A DNA stretch of 64,000 bases from Sphingomonas sp. MA1305 (lineage in GTDB: Bacteria; Pseudomonadota; Alphaproteobacteria; Sphingomonadales; Sphingomonadaceae): NCBI RefSeq assembly GCF_016107325.1, contig NZ_RCVT01000007.1, forward strand, positions 51,948 to 115,947, written 5' to 3'. The notes under the pieces are model-generated. The model ran no database searches. It had not been told where the DNA came from and saw only the letters and a program-made list of their open reading frames with translations. Positions 40,539-49,675 of the stretch are shown here, piece by piece. Position numbers and translations under genes: made by a program. The first letter of the stretch is position 1. Every line of letters starts with the position of its first letter.

Positions 40539-41468
40539 ATGGAGACGATCGTGGAGTCGGCGTTAAACAAGGCAGTTGCGCAGATTGAACGTGCGAAGGC
40601 GGCAGGAGCGCCGATTGTCCATTCCTTCTTCGATGAGCCGACCAACACCGCGACCTACGTCGTCTGGGACCCTGCCACGCGGAAGGCGGCGATCGTCGAC
40701 AGCGTCCTGGACTTCGACGCCGCGGCAGGCCGCACCGGGACGACATCAGCGGACGCGGTCATCGCATATGTGCGGGAGCACGGCCTCTCGGTCGAATGGC
40801 TGCTCGAAACCCATGCCCATGCCGATCACCTGTCTGCGGCGCCCTATCTGCAAAAGGTGCTGGGTGGTCAGCTCGCGATCGGCCGCGAGATCATTCGCGT
40901 GCAGAACGTCTTCGGCAAGATTTTCAACGCCGGAACCGACTTCGAACGCGACGGCTCCGAGTTCGACCGCCTGTTCGACGATGGCGACCGTTTTGCGATC
41001 GGCGACATCGAGGCCATCGCGCTGCATGTGCCGGGGCACACCCCCGCCGACATGGCCTATGTCATCGGCGACGCGGTCTTCACCGGCGATACCTTCTTCA
41101 TGCCGGATTACGGCACCGCACGCGCGGATTTCCCCGGTGGTGATGCGCGCCAGCTATTCCGCTCGATCCGCCGGCTGATGCAGTTGCCTGACGAGACGCG
41201 ACTGTTCCTGTGCCACGACTACAAGGCTGCGGGTCGCGACCGGTATGTCTGGGAAACGACCGTGGGCGCGCAGCGCGTCGGCAACGTCCATGTCCACGAA
41301 GGGGTGAACGAAGACGACTTCGTCGCGATGCGCACCAGTCGGGACGCCACCTTGGCGATGCCCAAGCTCATCCTGCCGTCGGTGCAGGTGAACATGCGCG
41401 GCGGCCATCTGCCGGCGCCGGAAGCCAACGGCACCCGCTACCTCAAGATTCCACTGGATGCGCTGTGA
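40539..41468 (+). CDS. persulfide dioxygenase-type metallo-hydrolase (ETHE1/Blh-like)
   Basis: 309 residues from ATG 40539; GTG 40551 with GGAGACG upstream is an alternative start. Metallo-beta-lactamase fold: THAHADHLSAAPYLQ with the metal ligands, VPGHTPADMAYV, GDAVFTGDTFFMPDYGTARADFPGGDA and LFLCHDYKA. It matches the ETHE1/BLH group, which oxidises glutathione persulfide to sulfite. Its gene leads the plus-strand sulfide operon: this enzyme, YeeE/YedE halves, DUF442, SQR, TSUP exporter. The first about 20 residues are extra compared with the second copy at 46892. Confidence 0.9.
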   Translation: METIVESALNKAVAQIERAKAAGAPIVHSFFDEPTNTATYVVWDPATRKAAIVDSVLDFDAAAGRTGTTSADAVIAYVREHGLSVEWLLETHAHADHLSAAPYLQKVLGGQLAIGREIIRVQNVFGKIFNAGTDFERDGSEFDRLFDDGDRFAIGDIEAIALHVPGHTPADMAYVIGDAVFTGDTFFMPDYGTARADFPGGDARQLFRSIRRLMQLPDETRLFLCHDYKAAGRDRYVWETTVGAQRVGNVHVHEGVNEDDFVAMRTSRDATLAMPKLILPSVQVNMRGGHLPAPEANGTRYLKIPLDAL

Positions 41469-41908
41469 TGCCCGAATTTTTTCCCCATGCCATGCCGCTT
41501 GCCGGCTTCATCGGTGGCCTGATGATCGGTGTCGCTGCGGCGATCATGTTGCTGGGCAACGGTCGGATCGCCGGGGTCAGCGGGATGTTCGCGCGTGTCC
41601 TCGGCCTCTCCGAAGGGGGCGCTCCCTGGATGACAGCACTGCTTTTCACGGCAGGGCTGCCGCTGGGTGCGGCGCTGGCCGCGGCCGATGTGGATGTGGA
41701 AGCCCGCTTCCCGACATCCCTTGGGCTGATCGCCGTCGCCGGGCTGATCGTCGGGATCGGTACGCGGCTCGGCGCGGGGTGCACCAGCGGTCACGGCGTC
41801 TGCGGCCTGTCGCGCCTGTCGCCGCGGTCCATCGTTGCGACGGGTACGTTCATGGCGACCGGTATCGCCACCGTGACCCTCATGCGTCTGGCGGGAGTGG
41901 TATCGTGA
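41468..41908 (+). CDS. YeeE/YedE-type half-size transporter subunit
   Basis: 146 residues from ATG 41468 (TGATG overlap with the preceding stop). About four helices with GGLMIGVAAAIMLLGNGRIAGVSGMF and GAGCTSGHGVCGLSRLSPRS, the cysteine-containing YeeE signature. YeeE/TsuA moves thiosulfate; split pairs (two half proteins) are common in sulfide operons and are probably sulfur-compound transporters. It is followed at once by its partner half. Confidence 0.86.
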   Translation: MPEFFPHAMPLAGFIGGLMIGVAAAIMLLGNGRIAGVSGMFARVLGLSEGGAPWMTALLFTAGLPLGAALAAADVDVEARFPTSLGLIAVAGLIVGIGTRLGAGCTSGHGVCGLSRLSPRSIVATGTFMATGIATVTLMRLAGVVS

Positions 41909-42333
41909 TGCGCCAGAGCCTCCTTTCGCTCATGAGCGGCACGCTGTTCGGCGCCGGCCTCGCCGTGTCCGGCATGATCGATCCTGCGCGGGTGCGGGCG
42001 TTCCTCGACGTCGCCGGTGCCTGGGACCCGACCCTCGCCTTCGTCATGGCCGGAGCGATCCTGCCGATGGCGCTGGCCTGGCTCATCGTGCGTCGGCGCT
42101 CCACGCCGATCGTCGCCGAGCAATTCCATACGCCCGCCACGTCGCCGATCGACGCGCGCCTCATCGGCGGTGCCGCCCTGTTCGGCATAGGCTGGGGCCT
42201 TGTCGGCCTGTGCCCGGGCCCTGCCATCGCCGCACTCGCGATCCAGCCTGCCCCCGCGCTGCTCTTCATCGCTGCAATGGCGCTCGGCGCAGCCATCCAC
42301 TGCTTCGCACTCACCCCACGCCGTTCGGCGTGA
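41908..42333 (+). CDS. DUF6691/YedE-type half-size transporter subunit
   Basis: 141 residues from ATG 41908 (TGATG overlap). Four helices with SGTLFGAGLAVSGMIDPARVRAFLDV and GWGLVGLCPGPAIAAL; the second is the CxGP loop of this family. It pairs with the preceding half to make one full YeeE-like transporter. Partner to SQR and the dioxygenase in sulfide handling. Confidence 0.86.
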   Translation: MRQSLLSLMSGTLFGAGLAVSGMIDPARVRAFLDVAGAWDPTLAFVMAGAILPMALAWLIVRRRSTPIVAEQFHTPATSPIDARLIGGAALFGIGWGLVGLCPGPAIAALAIQPAPALLFIAAMALGAAIHCFALTPRRSA

Positions 42334-42351
42334 CCGGATAGGAGACGTCAC

Positions 42352-42786
42352 ATGGCCTTCAAGAAGATCACATCGTCCTTCTCGGCTGCTCCCCAACTTA
42401 CCCGAAATGACGTCGCTGCTGCCGCACAGGCAGGATACCACTCGATCATTTCGAGCCGGCCCGATGGCGAGGAGCCAGGGCAGCCGAGCGCGCACGAAAT
42501 GGCCCGGATCGCCGAAGAACATGGCCTTGGGTTCGCCCATGTCCCGATCGTGCCGGGCAAGGCGACCGATGCCGATGCGGACCGGATGAAGGAAGCGCTG
42601 GCCTCGCTGCCGGGGCCGACGCTCGGCTTCTGCCGAAGCGGCACGCGGGCGGCCACCCTATGGGCGCTGGCGGAGGCGGATCACGCCGATCCGGCGACGA
42701 TCATCGGTCAGGCCAAGGCAGCCGGATACGATCTGGCCGATCTGAAGTCGGCGCTCGCCCGCCGTTCCGGAAAGGCCGGCAAATGA
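42352..42786 (+). CDS. DUF442/TIGR01244-type sulfur-transfer phosphatase fold protein
   Basis: 144 residues. The family is the N-terminal domain of the Blh hydrolase, here as a separate gene. ITSSFSAAPQLTRNDVAAAAQAGYHSIISSRPDGEEPGQPS is the typical start and FCRSGTRAATLWALA carries the catalytic Cys in a phosphatase/rhodanese-like loop. It likely takes part in persulfide transfer. Overlaps the SQR start by four bases. Confidence 0.87.
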   Translation: MAFKKITSSFSAAPQLTRNDVAAAAQAGYHSIISSRPDGEEPGQPSAHEMARIAEEHGLGFAHVPIVPGKATDADADRMKEALASLPGPTLGFCRSGTRAATLWALAEADHADPATIIGQAKAAGYDLADLKSALARRSGKAGK

Positions 42787-44015
42787 CCTACGACATCGTC
42801 ATCATTGGAGGCGGAGCCGCGGGTATCGCAACGGCCGCCAGCATTCTGAAGCGCAACGCCCAAGTGTCGATCGCGGTCGTCGATCCGGCCCAAGATCACT
42901 ATTATCAGCCCGGTTGGACGTTGGTCGGGGCGGGCGTTTTCACCCCCGAACAGACCCGCAAGGCGGAAGCCGACGTGATGCCCAAGGGCGTCGAATGGAT
43001 CCGGCTGCCTGCGATTGCCATCGACCCCGAGCGTCGGGCGATCACCCTGGGCGACGGGGATACGATCGCTTACCGTGTCCTGATCGTCGCCCCCGGCCTG
43101 CGCCTCGCATGGGAAAAGATCGCCGGGCTTCCCGAAGCACTCGGCCGCAACGGTGTCACGTCCAATTACCGCTACGATCTGGCACCTTACACCTGCCAGC
43201 TTGTCCAGGAATTGCAGCGGGGACGCGCGCTGTTCTCGCAACCGCCGATGCCGATCAAATGCGCCGGCGCTCCTCAAAAGGCGATGTACCTGTCCTGCGA
43301 CATCTGGCGCGATCACGGTGTTCTTCCAGCGATCGACGTCGAGTTTCACAACGCCGGCCCGGCGCTGTTCGGCGTTGCGACCTACGTCCCTGCGCTGATG
43401 GAATATGTCGGGAAGTACGGGATCGACCTCAGGCTCGAATCCAACCTAGTCGCGGTCGACGCCGATCGGCGTATTGCCACGTTCGAGCACAAGCGGGACG
43501 GCGTCAGCGAGCGGGTCGAGCGCGAGTTCGACATGCTCCACGTCGTGCCGCCTCAGGTTTCGCATGACGTCGTCGCCAAAAGTCCGCTCGCGGCGGCAAA
43601 CGGCTTCGTCGAGGTCGATGAGGCCACGCTGCGCCACAAGCGGTACGACGACGTCTTTGCCTTGGGCGATGCTGCCGGGACGAGCAATGCGAAGACGGCC
43701 GCGGCAGCCCGCAAGCAGGCACCCGTGGTGGCGGTCAACGCGCTCGCCGCACTCGATGGTAAAGCCCCAGTCGCCGACTATGACGGTTATGGATCGTGCC
43801 CGCTTACCGTCGAGCGCGGCAAGATCGTCCTTGCCGAGTTCGGCTATGGTGGAAAACTCCTCCCCAGCTTTCCGTCGTGGCTGCTGAACGGCACGCGCCC
43901 GACGCGCGCGGCCTGGTTCCTGAAGGAGCGGATGCTGCCCCCGATCTATTGGCAGGGCATGCTGAAAGGCCATGAGTGGATGGCGGCTCCGCATGAGATC
44001 GGCAAGGCGGCATGA
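42783..44015 (+). CDS. sqr: sulfide:quinone oxidoreductase, type II-like
   Basis: 410 residues from ATG 42783. FAD-binding GGGAAGIATAASI at the N-terminus. Cysteines expected for the redox pair are present in PIKCAGAPQKAMYLS (about 160) and YGSCPLTVERGKIVLAEFGY (about 340); both segments resemble human SQOR-type (type II) enzymes. Another Cys lies in YTCQLVQ. It oxidises sulfide to persulfide/sulfane sulfur and passes electrons to quinone. The neighbours deal with the product: dioxygenase and DUF442 for persulfide, TSUP for sulfite export. Confidence 0.92.
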   Translation: MTYDIVIIGGGAAGIATAASILKRNAQVSIAVVDPAQDHYYQPGWTLVGAGVFTPEQTRKAEADVMPKGVEWIRLPAIAIDPERRAITLGDGDTIAYRVLIVAPGLRLAWEKIAGLPEALGRNGVTSNYRYDLAPYTCQLVQELQRGRALFSQPPMPIKCAGAPQKAMYLSCDIWRDHGVLPAIDVEFHNAGPALFGVATYVPALMEYVGKYGIDLRLESNLVAVDADRRIATFEHKRDGVSERVEREFDMLHVVPPQVSHDVVAKSPLAAANGFVEVDEATLRHKRYDDVFALGDAAGTSNAKTAAAARKQAPVVAVNALAALDGKAPVADYDGYGSCPLTVERGKIVLAEFGYGGKLLPSFPSWLLNGTRPTRAAWFLKERMLPPIYWQGMLKGHEWMAAPHEIGKAA

Positions 44016-44794
44016 CCCTCGAACCGATCCAGTATCTGCTGGGCGCGCTGTCGGGCAGCCTGGTGGGCTTCACCCTCGGTCTGGTCGGCGGGGGAGGCTC
44101 GATCCTCGCTGTCCCGCTCATGGTCTATCTGGTGCGCGTGCCCAACGCCCACCTCGCCATCGGCACGAGCGCGTTCGCGGTCGCCGCTAACGCTGCAACC
44201 GGGCTGATCGGTCATGCAAGGGCGCACACCGTTAAATGGCGCTGTGGCGGCATGTATGCGACCGCCGGCGTCATCGGTGCCCTGTTCGGCTCCACTGCGG
44301 GCAAGGCCGTCGACGGCGGCAAGCTCCTATTCCTGTTCGCGCTGGTCATGGTCGTCGTCGGCGTCCTGATGCTGCGCGGGCGGGGTGACACGGGTAGCCC
44401 GGGAGCGGAGTGCAACCGGGAAAAGGCACCGAAGGTGCTGGGCTATGGCCTCGGCACCGGTCTGTTCTCGGGCTTCTTCGGCGTCGGCGGGGGCTTTCTG
44501 ATCGTCCCCGGCCTGATCGGGTCGACGGGCATGCCGATTTTGAACGCTGTCGGCACGTCATTGGTCGCCGTCACCGCGTTCGGGCTGACGACGGCCGCCA
44601 ATTACGCGTTTTCCGGTCTGGTGGACTGGCCGCTCGCTTTCGTGTTCATCGCCGGTGGGGTTGTCGGTGGCCTGATCGGCACGCGGATCGCGAAGCGCCT
44701 CGGCACCGGCGGCACGCTCACCACGGTCTTCGCCGTCCTGATCTTCGTGGTGGCGGCCTATATGATTTGGAAGAGCACGGCCGCGTTTCTCTGA
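44012..44794 (+). CDS. TSUP/TauE sulfite exporter-like permease
   Basis: 260 residues, about eight helices. GFTLGLVGGGGSILAVPLMVYL and SGFFGVGGGFLIVPGLIG are the two family repeats. It starts with ATGA overlap of SQR. In sulfide operons this protein is thought to export sulfite made by the persulfide dioxygenase. Confidence 0.88.
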   Translation: MTLEPIQYLLGALSGSLVGFTLGLVGGGGSILAVPLMVYLVRVPNAHLAIGTSAFAVAANAATGLIGHARAHTVKWRCGGMYATAGVIGALFGSTAGKAVDGGKLLFLFALVMVVVGVLMLRGRGDTGSPGAECNREKAPKVLGYGLGTGLFSGFFGVGGGFLIVPGLIGSTGMPILNAVGTSLVAVTAFGLTTAANYAFSGLVDWPLAFVFIAGGVVGGLIGTRIAKRLGTGGTLTTVFAVLIFVVAAYMIWKSTAAFL

Positions 44795-45603
44795 TGGGGG
44801 GTGCGATTGCCATCGGGCCGCTGATGCTGGTCGTCGATCGCGGGCTTGCTGTGCTATGCATCGTCGTGTTCCTTGGCCTCACGACGCTGGCCGGTCGGTT
44901 CCGCTTCCCTCGCGTATCGGCAGCCGCAACCAGCGCCATCGTCGCTGGAATGGTCGCGGCGCGGACCGGTTACGTCGCAGCGCATTGGTCGAGCTACGCC
45001 GACGCTCCGCTGTCCATCCTTGCCGTGTGGAAGGGCGGCTTTTCCCCCGTCGCAGGGCTTCTCGGCGCTGCGGCGACGCTGGCCACCCGGCTTGGCCGCT
45101 CAAGCGCGCTGGCGGCAGGCTGGGGAGCGTTGGCTGTTGCGGGTGGCCTCTGGTTCTCGCTTCAGGCCCTGATGCCTCCCGTGACCTACGGCCCGTTCCC
45201 CTATCATTTCAACCTGACGACCCCGTCCGGCGCTCCGCTTCCGCTTGATCGCCTCCGTGGCAGGCCGTTCGTGGTCAACCTGTGGGCGACATGGTGCGGC
45301 CCGTGCCGGCGTGAGCTGCCGATGCTCGATGCGGTTGCATCGCGCCCTGGCGAGGTCCCGATCCTTCTTGCCGATCAGGGCGAGGCACAAGCGATCGTCA
45401 GCGGCTTTCTCGACCGTGAAGGTGTCGGTGCGCGGCATGTCGCGCTCGACCCCGATCGCGGGCTTTCCCAAGCCCTGAAGGTGGTGGGATATCCCGCAAC
45501 GGCTTTCGTCGCAGGCGACGGCACGATCGTGCAGCTCCAGCTCGGCGAATTGTCACGCGCTGCCCTCGCCGATGGAATCGAATTAGCAAGGAAACACCGA
45601 TGA
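44794..45603 (+). CDS. thioredoxin-like TlpA/DsbE protein with membrane domain
   Basis: 269 residues from ATG 44794 (TGATG). The first about 130 residues contain three or four membrane helices. The rest is a periplasmic thioredoxin fold with NLWATWCGPCRREL and the cis-Pro VGYPATAFV. TlpA-like proteins reduce disulfides of exported substrates. The helices upstream look like a short lipoprotein-transferase- or DsbB-like domain, which may supply the electrons. It precedes two DsbA-like genes. Confidence 0.82.
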   Translation: MGGAIAIGPLMLVVDRGLAVLCIVVFLGLTTLAGRFRFPRVSAAATSAIVAGMVAARTGYVAAHWSSYADAPLSILAVWKGGFSPVAGLLGAAATLATRLGRSSALAAGWGALAVAGGLWFSLQALMPPVTYGPFPYHFNLTTPSGAPLPLDRLRGRPFVVNLWATWCGPCRRELPMLDAVASRPGEVPILLADQGEAQAIVSGFLDREGVGARHVALDPDRGLSQALKVVGYPATAFVAGDGTIVQLQLGELSRAALADGIELARKHR

Positions 45604-46226
45604 ACCGTCGCAACCTGTTGTCGCGGGGCCTCCTGGCTGCGCTTGCCTTCGCCGCACCGATCACGCCTCTCATGGCCCAGCAGCCCGATCTGTCGCGCAA
45701 GTCCGTCGTCGATGATCCCGCGGCTCCCACGCGCGCGGGCAAGACCTATGATGTCACGGTGGTCGAGTTCTTTGACTACAACTGCCCCTATTGTCGTCGC
45801 ATGGAGCCGGTGCTGAACGCCCTGCTTCACTCCGACCCGAAAGTACGGGTCGTGTACCGGGACTGGCCGATCTTCGGACCTGCCTCGCGTGAGGCGTCAC
45901 GCGCGGCCGTCGCGAGCCAATGGCAGGGCAGGCATGCCGCCTTTCACGAGGCCCTCATGACCTCGCCGGCGCGGCTCGACAGCGCGGGCGTCAAGGCAGC
46001 GGCTGCCAAAGCCAGGGTCGACTGGCCCCGTCTGCAACGCGATTTGAAGACGCGTGGCGCCGAAATCGACGCACTGCTCACGCGCACCGATAGCATCGCC
46101 CAAGCGATCGGTTTCAACGGAACGCCGGCGTTGATCGTCGGCTCGCAGGTCGTCGCCGGTGCTGTCGATCTCCCGACGTTGCATCGTCTCGTCGCGGAAG
46201 CGCGCAAAAAACCTGCGGCGCGCTGA
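45600..46226 (+). CDS. DsbA-family oxidoreductase, CPYC type
   Basis: 208 residues with a signal peptide ending near PLMAQ. VVEFFDYNCPYCRRMEPVL has the CPYC active site, followed by VYRDWPIFGPASREASRA, and GTPALIVGSQV with the cis-Pro. It is a DsbA/BdbD-like (DSBA thioredoxin) protein. It overlaps the TlpA-like gene by four bases. A second, diverged member follows. Confidence 0.86.
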   Translation: MNRRNLLSRGLLAALAFAAPITPLMAQQPDLSRKSVVDDPAAPTRAGKTYDVTVVEFFDYNCPYCRRMEPVLNALLHSDPKVRVVYRDWPIFGPASREASRAAVASQWQGRHAAFHEALMTSPARLDSAGVKAAAAKARVDWPRLQRDLKTRGAEIDALLTRTDSIAQAIGFNGTPALIVGSQVVAGAVDLPTLHRLVAEARKKPAAR

Positions 46227-46228
46227 CC

Positions 46229-46870
46229 ATGCCCGGGCCGCTCAATCGGAGACAGCTTGCCGGCTTAGGCGCGGTGGTCGTGGGTGGTTGGGCAGTCGGG
46301 CAGGTTCTGTGGCGTACCGCCCCGATCGGGCGCGACGTCGGGCCGACCGCTGACCTGATCCTGGCCGGCAATGGCTCGCCTGAGGACGGGCCTGCCGACG
46401 CTACGCTCCGGCTTGCCGTGTTCAGCGACTATCGTTGTCCGGCTTGCCGTCACGGGTTTCCCGCGCTGGAAGAGGCTGTGCAGCGCGACGGCAAGGTGCG
46501 GGTCATCTACAAGGACTGGCCGATCTTCGGTCCACCATCCGAACGTGCCGCAAGCGTGGCGCTCGCGTGCGCCGAGCAAGGGATTTACCCAGTCGTCCAC
46601 CGTGCGTTGATGACGGACAGCCGCACGATCGACGACGCAATGCTGCGGGACGTCGTGATGCGCGCTGGCGGCGACTGGCTGCGCGCGACGACTTGGCTTG
46701 CGGCCCATGCTGACGCTGTCGCAGCCCGCCTGCGGGCGAACGGTCAGGAAGCCTATTCGATCGGGCTAGCCGGCACCCCGGGTTATCTTGCCGGTCGCCT
46801 GTTGGTGATGGGCGCGATCGACACCGGCGATTTCAAACGGCTGTTCGCGCGTGCGCGGGAAGAAAGCTGA
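46229..46870 (+). CDS. DsbA-family oxidoreductase, CPAC type
   Basis: 213 residues with an N-terminal membrane anchor (GAVVVGGWAVGQVLWR). VFSDYRCPACRHGFPAL has CPAC, then VIYKDWPIFGPPSERAAS and LAGTPGYLAGRLLV. It is a paralog of the preceding gene with a different dipeptide between the cysteines, so different redox potential. Together with TlpA the pair may provide a disulfide and sulfide-stress system; the substrates are unknown. Confidence 0.85.
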   Translation: MPGPLNRRQLAGLGAVVVGGWAVGQVLWRTAPIGRDVGPTADLILAGNGSPEDGPADATLRLAVFSDYRCPACRHGFPALEEAVQRDGKVRVIYKDWPIFGPPSERAASVALACAEQGIYPVVHRALMTDSRTIDDAMLRDVVMRAGGDWLRATTWLAAHADAVAARLRANGQEAYSIGLAGTPGYLAGRLLVMGAIDTGDFKRLFARAREES

Positions 46871-46891
46871 CGATGCGAGAGGATACGAAAC

Positions 46892-47782
46892 ATGATCGAG
46901 TATAATCACAAGGGCATGACGATCGCGTCACTCCATGACGAGCGCACCGGCAGCTTCCAGTATGTCGTAGTTGACGAGGCCACGAAGGTCGCCGCGATTA
47001 TCGACCCGGTCCTCGATTTCGATCCGCGCGCCGGTGCGACCGCAACCGACAATGCCGATATGATCCTCGAATATGTGCGCGCGAAGCGTCTTACAGTAGA
47101 ATGGGTACTCGATACCCATTCCCACGCCGATCACTTCTCCGCTGCTCCGTACCTTGCTGAAAAGACAGGTGGCAAAACCGCGATCGGCGCCAAGGTCATA
47201 GAGGTGCAGAAGCTTTGGCAGGACATCTACTGCCTGCCCGACCTGCCCGTCGATGGCAGCCAGTGGGATCGCCTGTTCGCCGATGGCGAGCAGTTCAGGA
47301 TCGGCTCGCTCGACGCGCACGTCATGCTGTCGCCCGGCCACACGCTCGCCTCGATCACCTATGTCGTGGGTGACGCGTCGTTCGTTCACGACACCCTTAT
47401 GGTGCCTGACAGCGGCACGAGCCGGGCGGATTTCCCTGGCGGGGACGCGCACGCGCTTTGGCGCTCGATCCGCGCTATCCTCGACCTCTCGCCTGAAACC
47501 GCCACCTATGTCGGGCATGACTACGGCAAGGACGGTCGCGAGGTAGTCGGCCGCTCGACCGTGGCGGACCAGCGCCGAGACAACATCCATGTGCGCGACG
47601 GCATAGACGAGGCGGAGTTCGTGGCGACCCGCGAGAAGCGCGACGCTTCGCTGCCATTACCCGACCTGATGCTCGCTGCGCTTCAGGTCAACATTCGTGG
47701 CGGCCGGCTCCCCGATGCGGAGGCGTGCGGGACGGCTTTCCTCAAGGTGCCTTTGAACCGCTTCGGCCCAGCTGCGGAATAG
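46892..47782 (+). CDS. persulfide dioxygenase-type metallo-hydrolase, copy 2
   Basis: 296 residues. DTHSHADHFSAAPYLAEK, LSPGHTLASITYVVGD, DTLMVPDSGTSRADFPGGDA, TYVGHDYG and VADQRRDNIHVRDGIDEAEF match the ETHE1/Blh-like dioxygenase of the first operon gene at about paralog level. A Asp-rich metal site is conserved. Two such enzymes frame the sulfide genes. Its end is followed by a strong hairpin. Confidence 0.88.
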   Translation: MIEYNHKGMTIASLHDERTGSFQYVVVDEATKVAAIIDPVLDFDPRAGATATDNADMILEYVRAKRLTVEWVLDTHSHADHFSAAPYLAEKTGGKTAIGAKVIEVQKLWQDIYCLPDLPVDGSQWDRLFADGEQFRIGSLDAHVMLSPGHTLASITYVVGDASFVHDTLMVPDSGTSRADFPGGDAHALWRSIRAILDLSPETATYVGHDYGKDGREVVGRSTVADQRRDNIHVRDGIDEAEFVATREKRDASLPLPDLMLAALQVNIRGGRLPDAEACGTAFLKVPLNRFGPAAE

Positions 47783-47846
47783 TCCGGTCTGCCGCGATGC
47801 GTCTGATAGCGGACCGGACGCTCCTGACATTCTCTCCTTCTAACTG

Positions 47847-47868
47847 CGACGAGCAAATCAGCTCGTCG
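47847..47868. terminator. bidirectional hairpin between convergent genes
   Basis: A perfect eight-base stem CGACGAGC (47847-47854) and GCTCGTCG (47861-47868) with loop AAATCA. It lies between the convergent dioxygenase and CLC genes, a likely shared terminator, though the T run is weak. Confidence 0.55.
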
Positions 47869-47878
47869 TGGTCAAATA

Positions 47879-49675
47879 TCAATCCTCGCGAAACATCTCG
47901 CGCTGAGACTTGTCCAGTTCCTCGGCATAGCGTCGTCGGGCATAGGATTCCGATAGAATGCCGAGGACTTTGCCGTCACCGGCGACAATGGCCATTTCGT
48001 CGGCTCCTGCGGTATCGAACGCTGTCATGACCTCCTTGATGCCTTCGTCAGGCTCCAGAACCTGCTCCCTGTGGATCGCGAGCGTTCCGACCGCGTCTGT
48101 TGTCGACACACCCTCAGCAAAGGCGCTGGCCGTCTGTACGATCCCAGCGTAACGATCCTGATCGTCGATCACCACGACCCGGCTCGTCGATCCTAACGGG
48201 AAAAGCCGTCGAAACTCGGCGACAGTGATCCGGGCGGGCGTCGCCCGCTCTACCTTCCGCATCATCCGTCCGGCGGTCAGCGTGCGAACCCAACCGACGT
48301 CGCGGGCACTCTTGATGGTTTCTCCACGAAGATGGAGACGCCACGTCGAGAAGGAATAGCCGAACGTCTCGCGTACGATCGTCGACGATACCAGCCCAGC
48401 GGCGATGGTCGCGCCGGCGAGGGAGAAGTCGTGCGTCGCCTCCAACACCAGCATCGCCATCGTCATCGGGCCCCCGACGACCGCAACGGCCAGCGCCGCC
48501 ATCCCCACCAGCGCTGCATTAGTAGGATCGACCAGCGGATGCCCTGCAAGCCAACCCAGTCCACCCGCGTAGAGCTGGCCCAGAAGACTGCCGAGGAAGA
48601 GCGATGCGAAAAAGAGTCCGCCTCGGAAACAGAAGGCCAGCGATACGATCGATGCCGCGCTTTTCAGAACGAGAATGGCTGCCAGGATCATCAGCGGCAC
48701 GCCATACTCCAGATCGATGTGAAGGGCGCCGTGACCCGCCGACAGGACTTGGGGTGTTAGCCAGGCCAGCGGAACAAGCAGCACCCCTCCGATGATGGGT
48801 CGCAACGAGGCGCGGATCGGCAGGCGTCGGCTCAGCGCCTCGACATCGGCCACGGCGCGCATCAGCAGGATGCCGATCGCCGCGGCGATGGCGCCGAGGC
48901 CGGCGTAGATCAGGTAATGGTGGGTCTGAACCTGCTCGCCGACCGTCGCGTCGACGATGTAAGGCTGCGCACCGAAGCCCTGTGCCACGAGCACGCCGGA
49001 TAGCGACGCTGCCGCAACGGGTGCGATCGCAGCGGGTGTGTAGGCACCGATGACGATCTCGAACGCGTAGAAGGCACCTGCCAGCGGTGCACCGAATGCC
49101 CCTGCAATGGCTGCACCGGCACCGGCCCCTACGAGGACGCGAAGGTCGGCGCGTCTCAGCCTGAACCATCCGCCCGCGATCGATGAGACAAGCCCCCCAA
49201 GCTGCGCATAGGCGGCTTCGAGGCCGACCGAGGCGCCGAAGCCGTTCGAGATGATCGTCTGGCCGGAGATAACAAGACTGTCGCTCCACGACATGCGACC
49301 GCCGTGCAGAGCATTGGCCTCCACCGCGTCGACCATCTTCCGGGCTCGCGCCTTCACGACCCACGAGAACAGCGCCAGGATGGCACCGCCGAGGGGCAGC
49401 GCGAGGAGCGCCAAGGCGGGGATCGCCGGCGTCGAGCTCAGGCGCTGTCCGCTTGGCAGCGCGAATAGCAGGTGCTGTATGGTCCGGGCGATCGCGCCTT
49501 GCACCACACTCAGCAGACCGGCAGCACCGCCGATTACAACGGCCAGAAGGATAAGGAACGCCTCGCTGGCACGCACTCTTCGGCGCAACCATGACGCCGC
49601 CATTCGCAGTGCTGTGACGTCCAGCCTCATGCCATCGTCATCACGCATGTCGCGCCGTGCGCCTTTAGTCGTCAT
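47879..49675 (-). CDS. CLC chloride channel-family protein with CBS domains
   Basis: 598 residues from ATG 49675 (ATG 49648 is an alternative). Transmembrane CLC domain to about residue 430, then two CBS domains in the last about 150 residues. The selectivity loop is unusual: NGFGASVGLEAAYAQLGG where typical CLCs have G-R-E-G-P, so the external-gate Glu is kept in a GLEAA context. This differs clearly from the CLC-F proteins earlier in the window (no GNNL loop). It probably moves chloride. It follows a small membrane protein whose gene overlaps its start by ten bases. Confidence 0.85.
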   Translation of the reverse strand: MTTKGARRDMRDDDGMRLDVTALRMAASWLRRRVRASEAFLILLAVVIGGAAGLLSVVQGAIARTIQHLLFALPSGQRLSSTPAIPALALLALPLGGAILALFSWVVKARARKMVDAVEANALHGGRMSWSDSLVISGQTIISNGFGASVGLEAAYAQLGGLVSSIAGGWFRLRRADLRVLVGAGAGAAIAGAFGAPLAGAFYAFEIVIGAYTPAAIAPVAAASLSGVLVAQGFGAQPYIVDATVGEQVQTHHYLIYAGLGAIAAAIGILLMRAVADVEALSRRLPIRASLRPIIGGVLLVPLAWLTPQVLSAGHGALHIDLEYGVPLMILAAILVLKSAASIVSLAFCFRGGLFFASLFLGSLLGQLYAGGLGWLAGHPLVDPTNAALVGMAALAVAVVGGPMTMAMLVLEATHDFSLAGATIAAGLVSSTIVRETFGYSFSTWRLHLRGETIKSARDVGWVRTLTAGRMMRKVERATPARITVAEFRRLFPLGSTSRVVVIDDQDRYAGIVQTASAFAEGVSTTDAVGTLAIHREQVLEPDEGIKEVMTAFDTAGADEMAIVAGDGKVLGILSESYARRRYAEELDKSQREMFRED

